From positions 1 to 64,000 of the forward strand of contig JAEZDY010000038.1 of NCBI GenBank assembly GCA_023417935.1: a stretch of DNA of 64,000 nt, given 5' to 3'. The notes below the pieces were generated by a model that was not told the origin of the DNA, did no database searches, and saw only the letters and a list, made by a program, of their open reading frames with translations. Source of the DNA: Bacteroidota bacterium (GTDB taxonomy: Bacteria > Bacteroidota > Bacteroidia > Bacteroidales > Lentimicrobiaceae). The first letter of the stretch is position 1; each line of letters begins with the position of its first letter. A program made the translations under genes and the position numbers. Of this stretch, positions 16,826 to 26,734 are shown in pieces.

Positions 16826-17536
16826 ATGTTTGAACAACGAAGCCCTGATTGGTTTAATCAAAGAATGCAGGATGGCGGTCCTGTATATATGGAAACACGG
16901 CCTGAAGGCCTGATAGTTGAGCCCTGGAATGCATTCTCTTCTTTGCTTATACTGATTCCGGCAATTTACTGGATATACCGGATGAGAAAGGAAGGAAACA
17001 GAGATTTTCTTATGTGGGCAGTAGTAATTCTTGTAATATCAGGAGGGTTGGGTAGTGCTTTGTTTCATGCCTTCAGGGTATCAGTGTTTTTCCTTATAAT
17101 GGATGTTCTTCCATCTGCAATCTTAACTCTTACACTTTCGGTTTACTTTTGGATAAAGGTGCTAAAGAAGTGGTGGTATGCGCTGATTGTAATAATTGGG
17201 TTGTTTGGCATCAGATATCTTATCTGGGGGAGGCTTCCTGAGCACACATCAATAAACATCTCCTATTTTATTACCGGGCTAAGTATTGGCCTCCCTTTGA
17301 TCATTTTTCTCTTTAAAACCGGCTTCAGAGGATGGCAATTGGTAACGGCAGCAATTGTTTCATTTATTGTTGCACTGATCTTTCGGCAAACCGACCATAT
17401 CTACCTTTCCATGCTTCCCATGGGTACACACTTTCTATGGCATAGCTTCAGTGCTGTGGGTGCATGGTTCATACTGGGTTATTTGTACATGATTACATAT
17501 AAGCACCTGGAAGTAACCGAAATTGACCAAACATAA
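16826..17536 (+). CDS. CREST-superfamily membrane hydrolase, alkaline ceramidase-like
   Basis: The 236-residue protein has about seven membrane helices. It carries the full CREST signature: E32 and N35 in VEPWNAFSSLL, S77-x3-H81 in GSALFHAF, D93 in IMDVLPS, D190 in FRQTDH, and H202-x3-H206 in GTHFLWHSFSA. In alkaline ceramidases these residues hold a catalytic zinc and cleave the ceramide amide bond. Bacteroidota make sphingolipids, so a ceramide-like substrate is plausible; other CREST lipid hydrolases are alternatives. It stands alone, preceded by a 33-bp repeat array. The superfamily is confident; the substrate is inference. Confidence 0.8.
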   Translation: MFEQRSPDWFNQRMQDGGPVYMETRPEGLIVEPWNAFSSLLILIPAIYWIYRMRKEGNRDFLMWAVVILVISGGLGSALFHAFRVSVFFLIMDVLPSAILTLTLSVYFWIKVLKKWWYALIVIIGLFGIRYLIWGRLPEHTSINISYFITGLSIGLPLIIFLFKTGFRGWQLVTAAIVSFIVALIFRQTDHIYLSMLPMGTHFLWHSFSAVGAWFILGYLYMITYKHLEVTEIDQT

Positions 17537-17587
17537 TTGCTATAAGTTTTATAAGTAATTTTGCAGATGCGTGCTGAAATAATCAAT

Positions 17588-17642
17588 ACTTGCAATTTAC
17601 TTGCATTTTACTTGCCTTTAATTTGCCTTTTTCTCGCCTCTC
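17588..17642. repeat. five degenerate tandem copies of an 11-bp unit upstream of carAB
   Basis: Units at 17588, 17599, 17610, 17621 and 17632 follow the pattern ACTTGC(A/C)TTTT with increasing drift toward pyrimidines (last unit TCTCGCCTCTC). The array lies 68-122 bases upstream of carA, within its promoter or leader. The 11-bp spacing places each TTGC on about the same helical face. Confidence 0.85.
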
Positions 17643-17709
17643 TATAAAATATTTCAGAGCGCCGTCAGTTCTTTAATAGTTTAATTCACAGTGAAATAGA
17701 GGATTATTG

Positions 17710-18795
17710 ATGCGCAATCAGGAAATAAAACTAGTGTTGGAAGATGGCACTGAATTCAAGGGTAAATCATTTGGTTTCAACAAGTCAGTTGCTGGGGAAG
17801 TAGTTTTTAATACTTCCATGACTGGATACCCTGAAAATCTGTCTGACCCTTCATATACCGGACAAATATTGGTAGTAACATATCCTTTGGTAGGCAACTA
17901 CGGTGTGCCGGATGAAGCAAGGGAGAATGGTCTGCTCAAACACTTTGAGTCGGATAAGATGAGAATCAGTGCCCTGATAATTTCAGATTATTCGTTTTCA
18001 TACAGCCACTGGAATTCCAATAAGAGCCTTGCTACCTGGCTTAAGGAAAACAAGATACCAGGCATATACGGCATAGATACCCGCGAACTTACCAAGATCA
18101 TCAGAGAAAGAGGTGCTATGCTTGGAAAGGTAATCTTTAACGAAGTAGATGTTGATTATTATGACCCAAATAATGATGATCTCACAGAGTTAGTCTCAAC
18201 CAAAGAAGTAGTGACTTATGGCAATGGCAGGTATAAAATAGTGCTTGTGGATTGCGGCGTTAAAAACAACATTATCAGGTGTCTTCTAAAGAGAGATGTT
18301 ACCATAACAAGGGTGCCTGCCGGATATGACTTTACTAAGGAAGATTATGATGGACTCTTTCTGTCTAATGGGCCCGGTGATCCAAAAACATCTAAATCAA
18401 CCATTGCCCATGTAGCTAAAGCTTTTGAATTAGGCAAGCCTGTTATGGGTATTTGTCTGGGCTGCCAGATAATGGCATTGGCTTCGGGCGCTGACACTTA
18501 CAAACTTAAGTACGGACACAGGAGTCATAACCAACCGGTGCTTCAGGTGGGGACAAACAGATGTTACATCACCTCGCAGAATCATGGCTTTGCAATAGAC
18601 ATGCAGACGCTGTCAACTGATTGGGAACCATTGTTTGTTAATGTAAACGACAATACCTGTGAGGGAATCAGGCATAAATCAAAGCCTTTCTTTGCTGCTC
18701 AGTTTCATCCGGAAGCTTCAAGCGGACCGACTGATACAGAATACCTGTTTGATGATTTTATGGAACTGATTAAAAACGCTGCAAAAAGTAAATAA
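17710..18795 (+). CDS. carA: carbamoyl-phosphate synthase small (glutaminase) subunit
   Basis: The 361-residue subunit hydrolyses glutamine and passes ammonia to CarB for carbamoyl phosphate, the entry to pyrimidines and arginine. The N-terminal CPSase_sm domain (VFNTSMTGYPENLSDPSYTGQ) is followed by the class I glutamine amidotransferase domain with C249 in GICLGCQIMALA and H333/E335 in FHPEASSGP. All catalytic residues are present and the length is normal. ATG 17710 is preferred over the adjacent TTG at 17707. The stop shares one base with the carB start (TAATG), so the subunits are translationally coupled. An 11-bp repeat array precedes the gene. Confidence 0.97.
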   Translation: MRNQEIKLVLEDGTEFKGKSFGFNKSVAGEVVFNTSMTGYPENLSDPSYTGQILVVTYPLVGNYGVPDEARENGLLKHFESDKMRISALIISDYSFSYSHWNSNKSLATWLKENKIPGIYGIDTRELTKIIRERGAMLGKVIFNEVDVDYYDPNNDDLTELVSTKEVVTYGNGRYKIVLVDCGVKNNIIRCLLKRDVTITRVPAGYDFTKEDYDGLFLSNGPGDPKTSKSTIAHVAKAFELGKPVMGICLGCQIMALASGADTYKLKYGHRSHNQPVLQVGTNRCYITSQNHGFAIDMQTLSTDWEPLFVNVNDNTCEGIRHKSKPFFAAQFHPEASSGPTDTEYLFDDFMELIKNAAKSK

Positions 18796-21700
18796 TGATA
18801 GACAAGAGCATAAAGAAAGTAATAGTACTTGGATCAGGGGCTTTAAAGATTGGTGAAGCCGGGGAGTTTGACTATTCAGGTTCACAAGCCTTGAAAGCTT
18901 TACGCGAGGAGGGAATACAAACTGTATTGATCAACCCCAACATTGCGACAATACAGACCTCCGAGAACATTGCCGATAAAGTTTACTTCCTGCCTGTAAC
19001 TCCCTTTTTCGTTGAGAAGGTAATTGAAAAAGAAAAGGCTGATGGATTGTACCTTTCTTTCGGCGGACAAACTGCGCTTAATTGCGGTGTGCAACTTTTC
19101 AGAAACAAGATATTTGAAAAGTACAACATCAGGGTACTTGGCACTCCGGTGCAATCGATCATTGATACTGAGGACAGGGAAGTATTCGTTACAAAGCTTA
19201 ACGAGATAGAAGTAAAGTCGCCGAAGAGCATCGCGGTTACCAATATTGATGATGCCATCAAAGCGGCTCAGGTTATTAATTACCCATTGATCATCAGGGC
19301 TGCCTATGCCCTTGGCGGACTGGGCAGTGGGTTCTGTAATAATGAAGAAGAACTGGTGTCACTAGCCGGAAAAGCTTTTACATATTCAGGGCAAATACTT
19401 GTAGAAGAGTCGCTTAAAGGCTGGAAAGAAGTGGAGTATGAAGTAGTTCGTGATCAATTTGATAATTGCATCACCGTATGCAACATGGAGAACTTTGACC
19501 CCCTTGGTATCCATACAGGTGAAAGTATTGTAGTTGCTCCTTCGCAAACACTATCAAACAGGGAATATCATAAACTGAGGGAGATTGCTATCAGAATAAT
19601 CAGGCACATTGGCATTATTGGTGAGTGCAATGTGCAATATGCCCTTGATCCGTTTTCAGAGGATTACAGGGTAATTGAAGTAAATGCCCGCCTCTCACGC
19701 TCAAGCGCACTGGCATCAAAGGCTACAGGATATCCATTGGCATTTGTAGCAGCAAAACTTGGTATAGGTTATGGGCTTCATGAACTCACAAACAATGTAA
19801 CCAAAACTACTACAGCCTGTTATGAACCTGCTCTGGATTATATAGTATGTAAGATTCCCCGCTGGGACCTTAATAAGTTTCAAGGAGTTTCGCGTGAAAT
19901 AGGAAGCTCAATGAAGAGTGTAGGTGAGGTAATGGCAATTGGCAGAACCTTTGAAGAAGTAATACAGAAAGGCCTCAGAATGATTGGCCAGGGTATGCAC
20001 GGCTTTGTTGGCAATGCAAATATTCAATTTGATGACCTCGATAATGCACTTTCAAATCCTACCGATTCAAGGATATTTGCCATAGCTGCTGCACTTGAAA
20101 AAGGCTACTCAGTAGATAGAATACACGACCTTACAAAGATCGATAAGTGGTTTTTAGTAAAACTAAGGATCATTCTGGAAATTAAAAATGACCTTACCAG
20201 CTTTGATTCACTGGAAAGCCTGCCAAAAGAATTACTAAAAGAAGCAAAACAAGCCGGTTTCTCTGATTTCCAGATCGCACGATATGTTATGCGGAGCGAG
20301 TCAAAGAACATGATCAGCGACATGGATATTGTAAGGAATTTCAGGAAAGAGCATGGTATACTACCTGTGGTAAAACAGATAGATACACTGGCAGCAGAAT
20401 ATCCTGCCATGACCAATTATCTGTATGTAACCTACAATGGTTCAAGCAATGACGTTGTTTATGAAAATGATCAGAGGTCAGTTGTAGTGCTTGGGTCAGG
20501 GGCATACAGGATAGGCAGCAGTGTTGAATTCGACTGGTGCAGTGTAAATGCGGTCAATACCATTTCAAAGGAAGGATACCGCTCAGTAATGATCAATTAT
20601 AATCCTGAAACAGTAAGTACCGATTACGATATCTGCGACAGGCTATATTTTGAAGAGCTCACACTTGAAAGGGTAATGGACATAATTGACCTGGAAAAGC
20701 CTAAAGGAGTAATAGTATCAGTAGGCGGTCAGATCCCTAATAACCTGGCCATTCGATTAAGCGATCAGAACGTTAACATACTTGGCACTTCAGCGCAATC
20801 AATTGATATGGCTGAAAACCGTCACAAGTTCTCCTCCCTGTTGGATGAAATTGATGTTGACCAGCCCAGATGGAAAGAGCTCAGCAGCACAGAAGATATC
20901 TTTAAATTCGTTGATCTGGTAGGATATCCCGTAATAGTGCGCCCATCGTATGTTTTGTCGGGTGCGGCTATGAATATCGTGTCAAACGAAAATGAGCTTG
21001 AGCATTTCCTTACGCTGGCAAAGAATGTATCGAAACAATACCCTGTTGTGGTATCAGAGTTTATACAGAACTCCAAGGAAATAGAGATGGATGCAGTTGC
21101 GAATAAAGGAGAAGTTATTGCTTACGCGATATCTGAACACATTGAATTTGCAGGCGTTCACTCGGGTGATGCAACTATAGTATTCCCTCCTCAGAAGATC
21201 TATTTTGAAACAGCCCGAAGGGTCAAGAAGATTGCGAAGAAAATAGCCAAAAGTCTCAACATCACCGGCCCGTTTAATATACAATTCCTTGCCAAGGATA
21301 ACGATGTAATGGTTATTGAATGCAACCTGAGAGCATCGAGGAGCTTCCCTTTTGTTTCAAAGGTGCTTAAAACGAACTTTATTACAATAGCCACTGAAGT
21401 GATGCTGGGTAAAGATGTTCCAAGACTCTCAAAATCACTCTTCGACATCGACTATATAGGAATTAAGGCTCCCCAGTTTTCCTTTACCCGCCTGCATAAA
21501 GCTGATCCTGTTATTGGTGTGGATATGGCATCAACAGGTGAAGTGGGCTGCATAGGTGAAGATTATTATGAAACCTTGCTAAAGTCGATGCTCTCAGTTG
21601 GTTATACCATTCCAAAGAAGTCTATACTGATCTCCTCCGGCCCGGCAGAAGATAAAGCCACACTGCTGGAAGCTGCAAAGATGATGATCGATAAAGGTTA

Positions 21701-22019
21701 TACTATTTATGCTACCAGGGGAACACAAGAATTCTTCTCCAAAAACCAAATTGAAGCAACCACCCTGCACTGGCCCGATGAAGATAAGAAACCCAATACA
21801 CTTGATTATCTGAAAGAAAAGAAGATTGACCTTGTAATAAACATTCCAAAAAACCTAACCCCCGGAGAGCTTTTTAACGACTATGAAATCAGGCGCAATG
21901 CGGTTGATTTGAATATTCCGCTTATTACCAATGCAAGGCTTGCAAAAGCTTTCCTGATTGCAATATGTAAATACAGCTTGGATGATTTGCCTTTAAAAAG
22001 TTGGGATGAGTACAATTAA
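18795..22019 (+). CDS. carB: carbamoyl-phosphate synthase large subunit
   Basis: The 1074-residue large subunit has the expected duplicated architecture. The first half (carboxyphosphate synthesis) starts KVIVLGSGALKIGEAGEFDYSG. The second half (carbamate kinase) starts near residue 555 with SVVVLGSGAYRIGSSVEFDW. An oligomerisation linker lies between them. A C-terminal MGS-like allosteric domain covers about 930-1074 (ILISSGPAEDKATLLEA, IYATRGTQEF). ATP-grasp signatures such as VIEVNARLSRSSALASKATG and MVIECNLRASRSFPFVSK are intact. It begins on the last base of the carA stop codon. Full length and no anomaly. Confidence 0.98.
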   Translation: MIDKSIKKVIVLGSGALKIGEAGEFDYSGSQALKALREEGIQTVLINPNIATIQTSENIADKVYFLPVTPFFVEKVIEKEKADGLYLSFGGQTALNCGVQLFRNKIFEKYNIRVLGTPVQSIIDTEDREVFVTKLNEIEVKSPKSIAVTNIDDAIKAAQVINYPLIIRAAYALGGLGSGFCNNEEELVSLAGKAFTYSGQILVEESLKGWKEVEYEVVRDQFDNCITVCNMENFDPLGIHTGESIVVAPSQTLSNREYHKLREIAIRIIRHIGIIGECNVQYALDPFSEDYRVIEVNARLSRSSALASKATGYPLAFVAAKLGIGYGLHELTNNVTKTTTACYEPALDYIVCKIPRWDLNKFQGVSREIGSSMKSVGEVMAIGRTFEEVIQKGLRMIGQGMHGFVGNANIQFDDLDNALSNPTDSRIFAIAAALEKGYSVDRIHDLTKIDKWFLVKLRIILEIKNDLTSFDSLESLPKELLKEAKQAGFSDFQIARYVMRSESKNMISDMDIVRNFRKEHGILPVVKQIDTLAAEYPAMTNYLYVTYNGSSNDVVYENDQRSVVVLGSGAYRIGSSVEFDWCSVNAVNTISKEGYRSVMINYNPETVSTDYDICDRLYFEELTLERVMDIIDLEKPKGVIVSVGGQIPNNLAIRLSDQNVNILGTSAQSIDMAENRHKFSSLLDEIDVDQPRWKELSSTEDIFKFVDLVGYPVIVRPSYVLSGAAMNIVSNENELEHFLTLAKNVSKQYPVVVSEFIQNSKEIEMDAVANKGEVIAYAISEHIEFAGVHSGDATIVFPPQKIYFETARRVKKIAKKIAKSLNITGPFNIQFLAKDNDVMVIECNLRASRSFPFVSKVLKTNFITIATEVMLGKDVPRLSKSLFDIDYIGIKAPQFSFTRLHKADPVIGVDMASTGEVGCIGEDYYETLLKSMLSVGYTIPKKSILISSGPAEDKATLLEAAKMMIDKGYTIYATRGTQEFFSKNQIEATTLHWPDEDKKPNTLDYLKEKKIDLVINIPKNLTPGELFNDYEIRRNAVDLNIPLITNARLAKAFLIAICKYSLDDLPLKSWDEYN

Positions 22020-22045
22020 ATACTATCATCAGGCGGTTATTCCAA

Positions 22046-23194
22046 CTAATCGAGATAGTCCCTTATTAAGCGCTCAGGCGAATTAACAAAAATCCAAGGC
22101 CTTGGGTGACAATAACCGTGATATAGTATTTTGTTTTCATCAGTAAGGATAAGAAGTGAAGGAACGCCCTCCATTTTCAGTTCACTATATACTGCCTCAC
22201 TTTCACTTGCCATAGTCCAATTAAAACTGTAATTATTTTTGACCAGTTCTTTATAAAAAGTTGTATCCTTATCTCTGAATTTTAGAAAGGTTGCATAAAA
22301 AGCCACACTGCTATCGATAGAATACCTGGCTGCTAATTCAGAAAAATAGGGGTATTCTTTATAGCAATTTCCACAATATGCTGAGGTAAACAAAAAAACA
22401 TTTACTTTTTTTTCTGATGAGTTTAAAGTCTCCCCATCTATATTAACTAACTGAAATTGAAAAGTATCATTAGTTGCAGGATTATTAAAAGAATAAATCC
22501 ATGCAGCATAATTCTCCTGCAATGGCCATATCAGAGCTAACAATAGAATAAAGGAAACAACAGGTTTGAATGACAGTTTCAATGGTATTACAACATGTCG
22601 GGAGATTAGAATCAGAAGAAGACCAATTGAAACAATTAAAGGAGGAAGATATAGAATAAATCCGGTGTAATCGTTCTCCATGATTGGGACTGCAAGATGA
22701 ACAAGAAAATATGGAGTAAAAAGATATGTTATAGCTAAAAGAGGTTTATCCTTGTTTGTAATAAGAACATATAATCCCGCAGTAATGTAGCAAATCATTG
22801 CAAGGCAGGCGTAGGTTCCTTCATTAAATTTTTTAAAGAATGGAACTACTAAAAGCAACAGAAAGCTTAAAAATAATGATACTTTCAATTCTCTTTTCAT
22901 TTTTAATTTGCTGTATCCCACACCTAAAGCTGCACTTAATAAAAGAACTCCCGGCCATGCCAATATAGGCCTGTAAGTCAATTCAATGTCATGTATATAA
23001 GAAATGATTAGCAATGCTGATATGGGTGCTGCAATCATAAGTAAATATGAAATCAAGCGATCCTTAAATAGAAATTTCTCATTCCAAACAGAAACAAGAA
23101 ACCCGAATAGCAGCGAGGCTTTGAACGATATTGCAGAATCTTTAAGTTGTAATATTGCAATGTATATAAGAGCTGCTAAAATAATCTTTTTCAT
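22046..23194 (-). CDS. polytopic membrane protein with C-terminal thioredoxin-fold domain
   Basis: About 382 residues from ATG 23194; an ATG nine bases upstream is equally possible. Residues 1-225 hold roughly seven to eight membrane helices. A soluble C-terminal thioredoxin/TlpA-like domain carries the redox motif YCGNC (Cys 274 and 277) and a cis-proline block MEGVPSLLIL. The topology suggests a periplasmic thiol reductant or oxidant anchored by its own membrane domain, somewhat like DsbD/TlpA fusions, although the membrane part lacks obvious DsbD cysteines. It is convergent with carB, 26 bases away. The redox fold is confident; the partner is unknown. Confidence 0.75.
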   Translation of the reverse strand: MKKIILAALIYIAILQLKDSAISFKASLLFGFLVSVWNEKFLFKDRLISYLLMIAAPISALLIISYIHDIELTYRPILAWPGVLLLSAALGVGYSKLKMKRELKVSLFLSFLLLLVVPFFKKFNEGTYACLAMICYITAGLYVLITNKDKPLLAITYLFTPYFLVHLAVPIMENDYTGFILYLPPLIVSIGLLLILISRHVVIPLKLSFKPVVSFILLLALIWPLQENYAAWIYSFNNPATNDTFQFQLVNIDGETLNSSEKKVNVFLFTSAYCGNCYKEYPYFSELAARYSIDSSVAFYATFLKFRDKDTTFYKELVKNNYSFNWTMASESEAVYSELKMEGVPSLLILTDENKILYHGYCHPRPWIFVNSPERLIRDYLD

Positions 23195-23241
23195 AGCTAC
23201 CATTTATTTATCCAACAGGTAGCAAATGTACATGTAATACT

Positions 23242-26200
23242 TTACATAGCCTCTACCATTTCCTCCAGCGGAATAAGCGCCAAAATAGCTTTTGAAACAG
23301 AAGTTATATCCTTGAACGTAAGGCTCAGCTTGTCATTGACCTCTTTCATTCTGACTGACTGGTGATATGCCTGTATGAACTGAAGCACTGTGGAAAATAT
23401 ATTGCTTTGGTAGAAGGGCGACTCTTTATTGGTGATAAAGGTAGCTGACATCAGATTGTTTTTGAGTGTGATCTTCTCAAAGCCAAGCTTCCTTGCTGAT
23501 CTACGCAGGCGAATGGTGTTTATAAGTTCCTGGGTTTGTTGGGGTACTGGCCCAAATCTGTCAATTAGTTTCTCCTGGTATTTCAACAGTTCATCCTCTG
23601 ATTCCAGTCCATCCAATTCTTTGTACAGGCTAAGCCTTTCAGTTATGTTGGTGATATACCTGTCGGGGATCATGATTTCAAGGTCAGTTTCAATCAGACA
23701 CTCTTTTACATAGTCCTTTTGAACCGGTTCATCATACAGGCCGCTGAAATCAGACTGTTTCAGTTCCATTACCGCTTCATCAAGAATACGCTGATACATC
23801 TCAAAGCCAATCTCTGAAATAAAGCCACTTTGTTCGGCACCAAGTATATTACCGGCACCACGTATATCCAGATCACGCATGGCTATGTTAAAGCCGCTAC
23901 CAAGTTCTGAAAACTCCTCAATAGCCTTTAGTCTTTTCCGTGCCTCATCTGTGAGAACAGATACCGGAGGAGCAAGCAGATAACAGAATGCCTTTTTGTT
24001 TGTACGTCCTACCCTGCCGCGCAACTGATGCAGGTCACTTAAACCATAGTTCTGCGCTTCATTGATTATGATGGTGTTCACGTTAGGAATATCAAGACCC
24101 GACTCAATTATTGTAGTAGCGATAAGTATATCAGAAACCCCTTCCACAAAATCGAGCATTACTTTCTCCAGCTTATGGCCATCCATTTGCCCATGACCTA
24201 CTGCTATCCTGGCATCGGGGACAAGCCGTTGTATCAGACCGGCTACTTCCATGATATTCTTCACCTTGTTATGAACCACAAACACCTGACCACCTCGCGA
24301 AAGTTCGTAATGGATAGCATCCCTGATTATTTCCTCATTAAAAGGATGAAGCTCGGTTTGAACCGGGTATCTGTTAGCCGGAGGGGTATTAAGTATGCTC
24401 AAATCTCTAGCTCCCATCAGCGAGAACTGCAGAGTTCGTGGAATAGGGGTAGCGGTAAGTGTGAGGGTATCAACATTCACCTTCATCTGTTTGAGTTTTT
24501 CCTTGGTTGATACACCAAATTTTTGCTCTTCATCCACTATCATAAGACCCAGGTCTCTGAACTTCACATCTTTGCTTACAATCCTGTGAGTTCCAATCAG
24601 CACATCAATCTTACCTTCCTCAAGTAATTGCAAAGTTTGTTTTTGCTCCTTGGCACTCTTAAACCGGTTTATGTAATCAACCCTGCAAGGAAAATCTTTC
24701 AACCGATCTTTGAAAGTATGATAGTGTTGCAGTGCCAAAATAGTGGTAGGCACAAGTATTGCAACCTGCTTGCTGTCGGCCACTGCTTTAAAGGCAGCAC
24801 GTATAGCAATTTCCGTTTTACCGAATCCAACATCCCCGCATACCAGCCTGTCCATTGGGTACGACTTTTCAAGATCGCGCTTGACATCAGCAGTAGCTTT
24901 TACCTGGTCGGGGGTATCCTCATAAATGAAGGATGCCTCCAATTCATGTTGGAGATAACTATCGGGTGCAAAAGCATGTCCGTCAGCCGCTTTGCGTTCA
25001 GCATATAACTTGATCAGGTCTTTTGCAATGTCTTTAACCCGCTGTTTGGTTTTAGTCTTTAGCTTATTCCAGGCATTTGAGCCAAGTTTATTCAAAGAAG
25101 GAACAGCACCATCCTTACCAACGTATTTGGAGATACGATGCAAGGAGTGAATGCTGATGTAAAGAATGTCGTTATTCTGATAAATTAGCCGGATAGCTTC
25201 CTGTTGCTTGCCATTGTTTTCAATCTTCTCCAGCCCGTCGAACCGACCTATTCCATGATCTATATGTGTAACAAAATCACCCGGTTGCAGATCATAGATC
25301 TCTTTTAGCGTAAATGCCTCTTTACCTGCAAAGCCGTCCCTGATCCTGAATTTATGGTATCGTTCAAATATCTGATGGTCAGTGTAGCACACTAATTTGT
25401 TATGCCTGTCGATAAAGCCTTCATGCAGCGACAGATTGATCAGCTCATAATTGAGTGCACTTTCAGCAATACCCCTGTTACCCATTAAATCACGAAGTAT
25501 TGTTTGAATACGCTCAGTTTGTTTAGGGTTATCAGAGAGAATTATATTCTTTAAACCCGACTTACTATTCTCATCGAGGTTCTTCAGTAACAGATCAAAA
25601 TTCTTATTGAACGATGGCTGGGGCTGCATATTGAAGTCAATCACCTGGCTCTCTTTCAGAAGGTGGGCAGTGCCAAATTCAATAACACTATGGTCAAGTA
25701 TATCCTTTCTGAAATCATCAGCTTTGGTGAATAGCTCATCAGGTTCAAGATGTGCAATTTCGCCGCTTAACTCGGCAAAAGCCTTGGTGGCTTTCTCAAA
25801 TTCTTTTTCAACTTTATCAATGGCAAAAGAGAAATCCTTGATCCACACAACCGTGCTCTTATCCACATATCTTAAAAACGATTGACGCTTTTCCCGAAGT
25901 AGCCTGTCCTGAACATTAGGAGTAATAGTTATGTGGGTAAGCTTATCAATGGAGAGCTGTGTTGCAGGATCGAATGTGCGTATTGACGCTACATCATCGC
26001 CAAAGAACTCAATACGGTATGGCCTGTCGTTGGTGAAGGAAAACACGTCAACGATACCTCCGCGGATGGAGAATTGTCCGGGCTCAACAACAAAGTCAAC
26101 CCGGTTAAAATCATACTCCGACAGCAGGTCTAATACAAAATCAATTGAAAGACTTTCCTTAACACCCAGCCTGAGCGTATTCTTCTTGAGATATTCCCTT

Positions 26201-26625
26201 CCAACAACCTTCTCAGCCAATGCTTCAGGATATGTGACTACGATAGTACCGCCTTCCCTGGTGCCAAGCCGTTTCATCACCTCCGTGCGTGAGAGCACAT
26301 TGGTGTTATCAGTTTTCTCTAATTCATAGGGACGGCGATAGGTGGTGGGGAAAAACAGAACCTTCTTTTTATGGAATGGAATATCCTGCTCTCCAAGCAA
26401 ATTTTCCAGATCATTAAAGAAATAAGCAGCTTCTTCTTTTTCTGACAATACGATCAGAAACAGAGGTTCATTTCTTACAAATGCTGACGCAGCAACAACC
26501 GCCCCGGATGATCCGGCCAGTCCTTTTACATGTAATCTGGCATTCTCACCTGAACCGTATGAAACGCCTAAATCCGCAATAAGATTATTATTGCGGTATA
26601 AATCAATCAGAGGAGCTACCTTCAC
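23242..26625 (-). CDS. mfd: transcription-repair coupling factor
   Basis: The 1127-residue Mfd removes RNA polymerase stalled at DNA lesions and recruits UvrA. Domains in order are a UvrB-like N-terminal module, the RNA-polymerase-interacting CarD-like domain (LQPGDFVTHIDHGIGRFDGL, near 450-510), and a superfamily 2 translocase with Walker A GDVGFGKTE near 595. The DEEQKFG box, TATPIPRT and motif VI RGRVGRTNKKAFCYLL follow, then the C-terminal TRCF domain. Full length, with no missing motif. It is followed on the same strand, with 47 bases between, by the thioredoxin-fold gene. Confidence 0.97.
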   Translation of the reverse strand: MKVAPLIDLYRNNNLIADLGVSYGSGENARLHVKGLAGSSGAVVAASAFVRNEPLFLIVLSEKEEAAYFFNDLENLLGEQDIPFHKKKVLFFPTTYRRPYELEKTDNTNVLSRTEVMKRLGTREGGTIVVTYPEALAEKVVGREYLKKNTLRLGVKESLSIDFVLDLLSEYDFNRVDFVVEPGQFSIRGGIVDVFSFTNDRPYRIEFFGDDVASIRTFDPATQLSIDKLTHITITPNVQDRLLREKRQSFLRYVDKSTVVWIKDFSFAIDKVEKEFEKATKAFAELSGEIAHLEPDELFTKADDFRKDILDHSVIEFGTAHLLKESQVIDFNMQPQPSFNKNFDLLLKNLDENSKSGLKNIILSDNPKQTERIQTILRDLMGNRGIAESALNYELINLSLHEGFIDRHNKLVCYTDHQIFERYHKFRIRDGFAGKEAFTLKEIYDLQPGDFVTHIDHGIGRFDGLEKIENNGKQQEAIRLIYQNNDILYISIHSLHRISKYVGKDGAVPSLNKLGSNAWNKLKTKTKQRVKDIAKDLIKLYAERKAADGHAFAPDSYLQHELEASFIYEDTPDQVKATADVKRDLEKSYPMDRLVCGDVGFGKTEIAIRAAFKAVADSKQVAILVPTTILALQHYHTFKDRLKDFPCRVDYINRFKSAKEQKQTLQLLEEGKIDVLIGTHRIVSKDVKFRDLGLMIVDEEQKFGVSTKEKLKQMKVNVDTLTLTATPIPRTLQFSLMGARDLSILNTPPANRYPVQTELHPFNEEIIRDAIHYELSRGGQVFVVHNKVKNIMEVAGLIQRLVPDARIAVGHGQMDGHKLEKVMLDFVEGVSDILIATTIIESGLDIPNVNTIIINEAQNYGLSDLHQLRGRVGRTNKKAFCYLLAPPVSVLTDEARKRLKAIEEFSELGSGFNIAMRDLDIRGAGNILGAEQSGFISEIGFEMYQRILDEAVMELKQSDFSGLYDEPVQKDYVKECLIETDLEIMIPDRYITNITERLSLYKELDGLESEDELLKYQEKLIDRFGPVPQQTQELINTIRLRRSARKLGFEKITLKNNLMSATFITNKESPFYQSNIFSTVLQFIQAYHQSVRMKEVNDKLSLTFKDITSVSKAILALIPLEEMVEAM

Positions 26626-26676
26626 TAATTCCTTTCCATTAGAAAAACAGAACGCAAAGTTACTATAATTGTTGAA

Positions 26677-26709
26677 ACACGAGCTTCAATTGGGTTCTTC
26701 CGCTCGTGT
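26677..26709 (-). terminator. weak candidate hairpin terminator after the transporter gene
   Basis: An 8-bp inverted repeat ACACGAGC (26677-26684) and GCTCGTGT (26702-26709) has a 17-base loop. It lies between the stop of the POT-like gene (26735) and the mfd start. No strong T-tract follows on the minus strand, so it may be only a structured spacer. Confidence 0.35.
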
Positions 26710-26734
26710 GCATAATTACATAAAGGAGCAGTGA

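Noticed and set aside
16674..16910. Open frame encoding an 11-residue repeat (NNLAEANVS) as a possible short repeat protein
   Set aside because: It has no start codon before the repeat, and its continuation overlaps the ceramidase-like gene in a different frame with no protein-like character.
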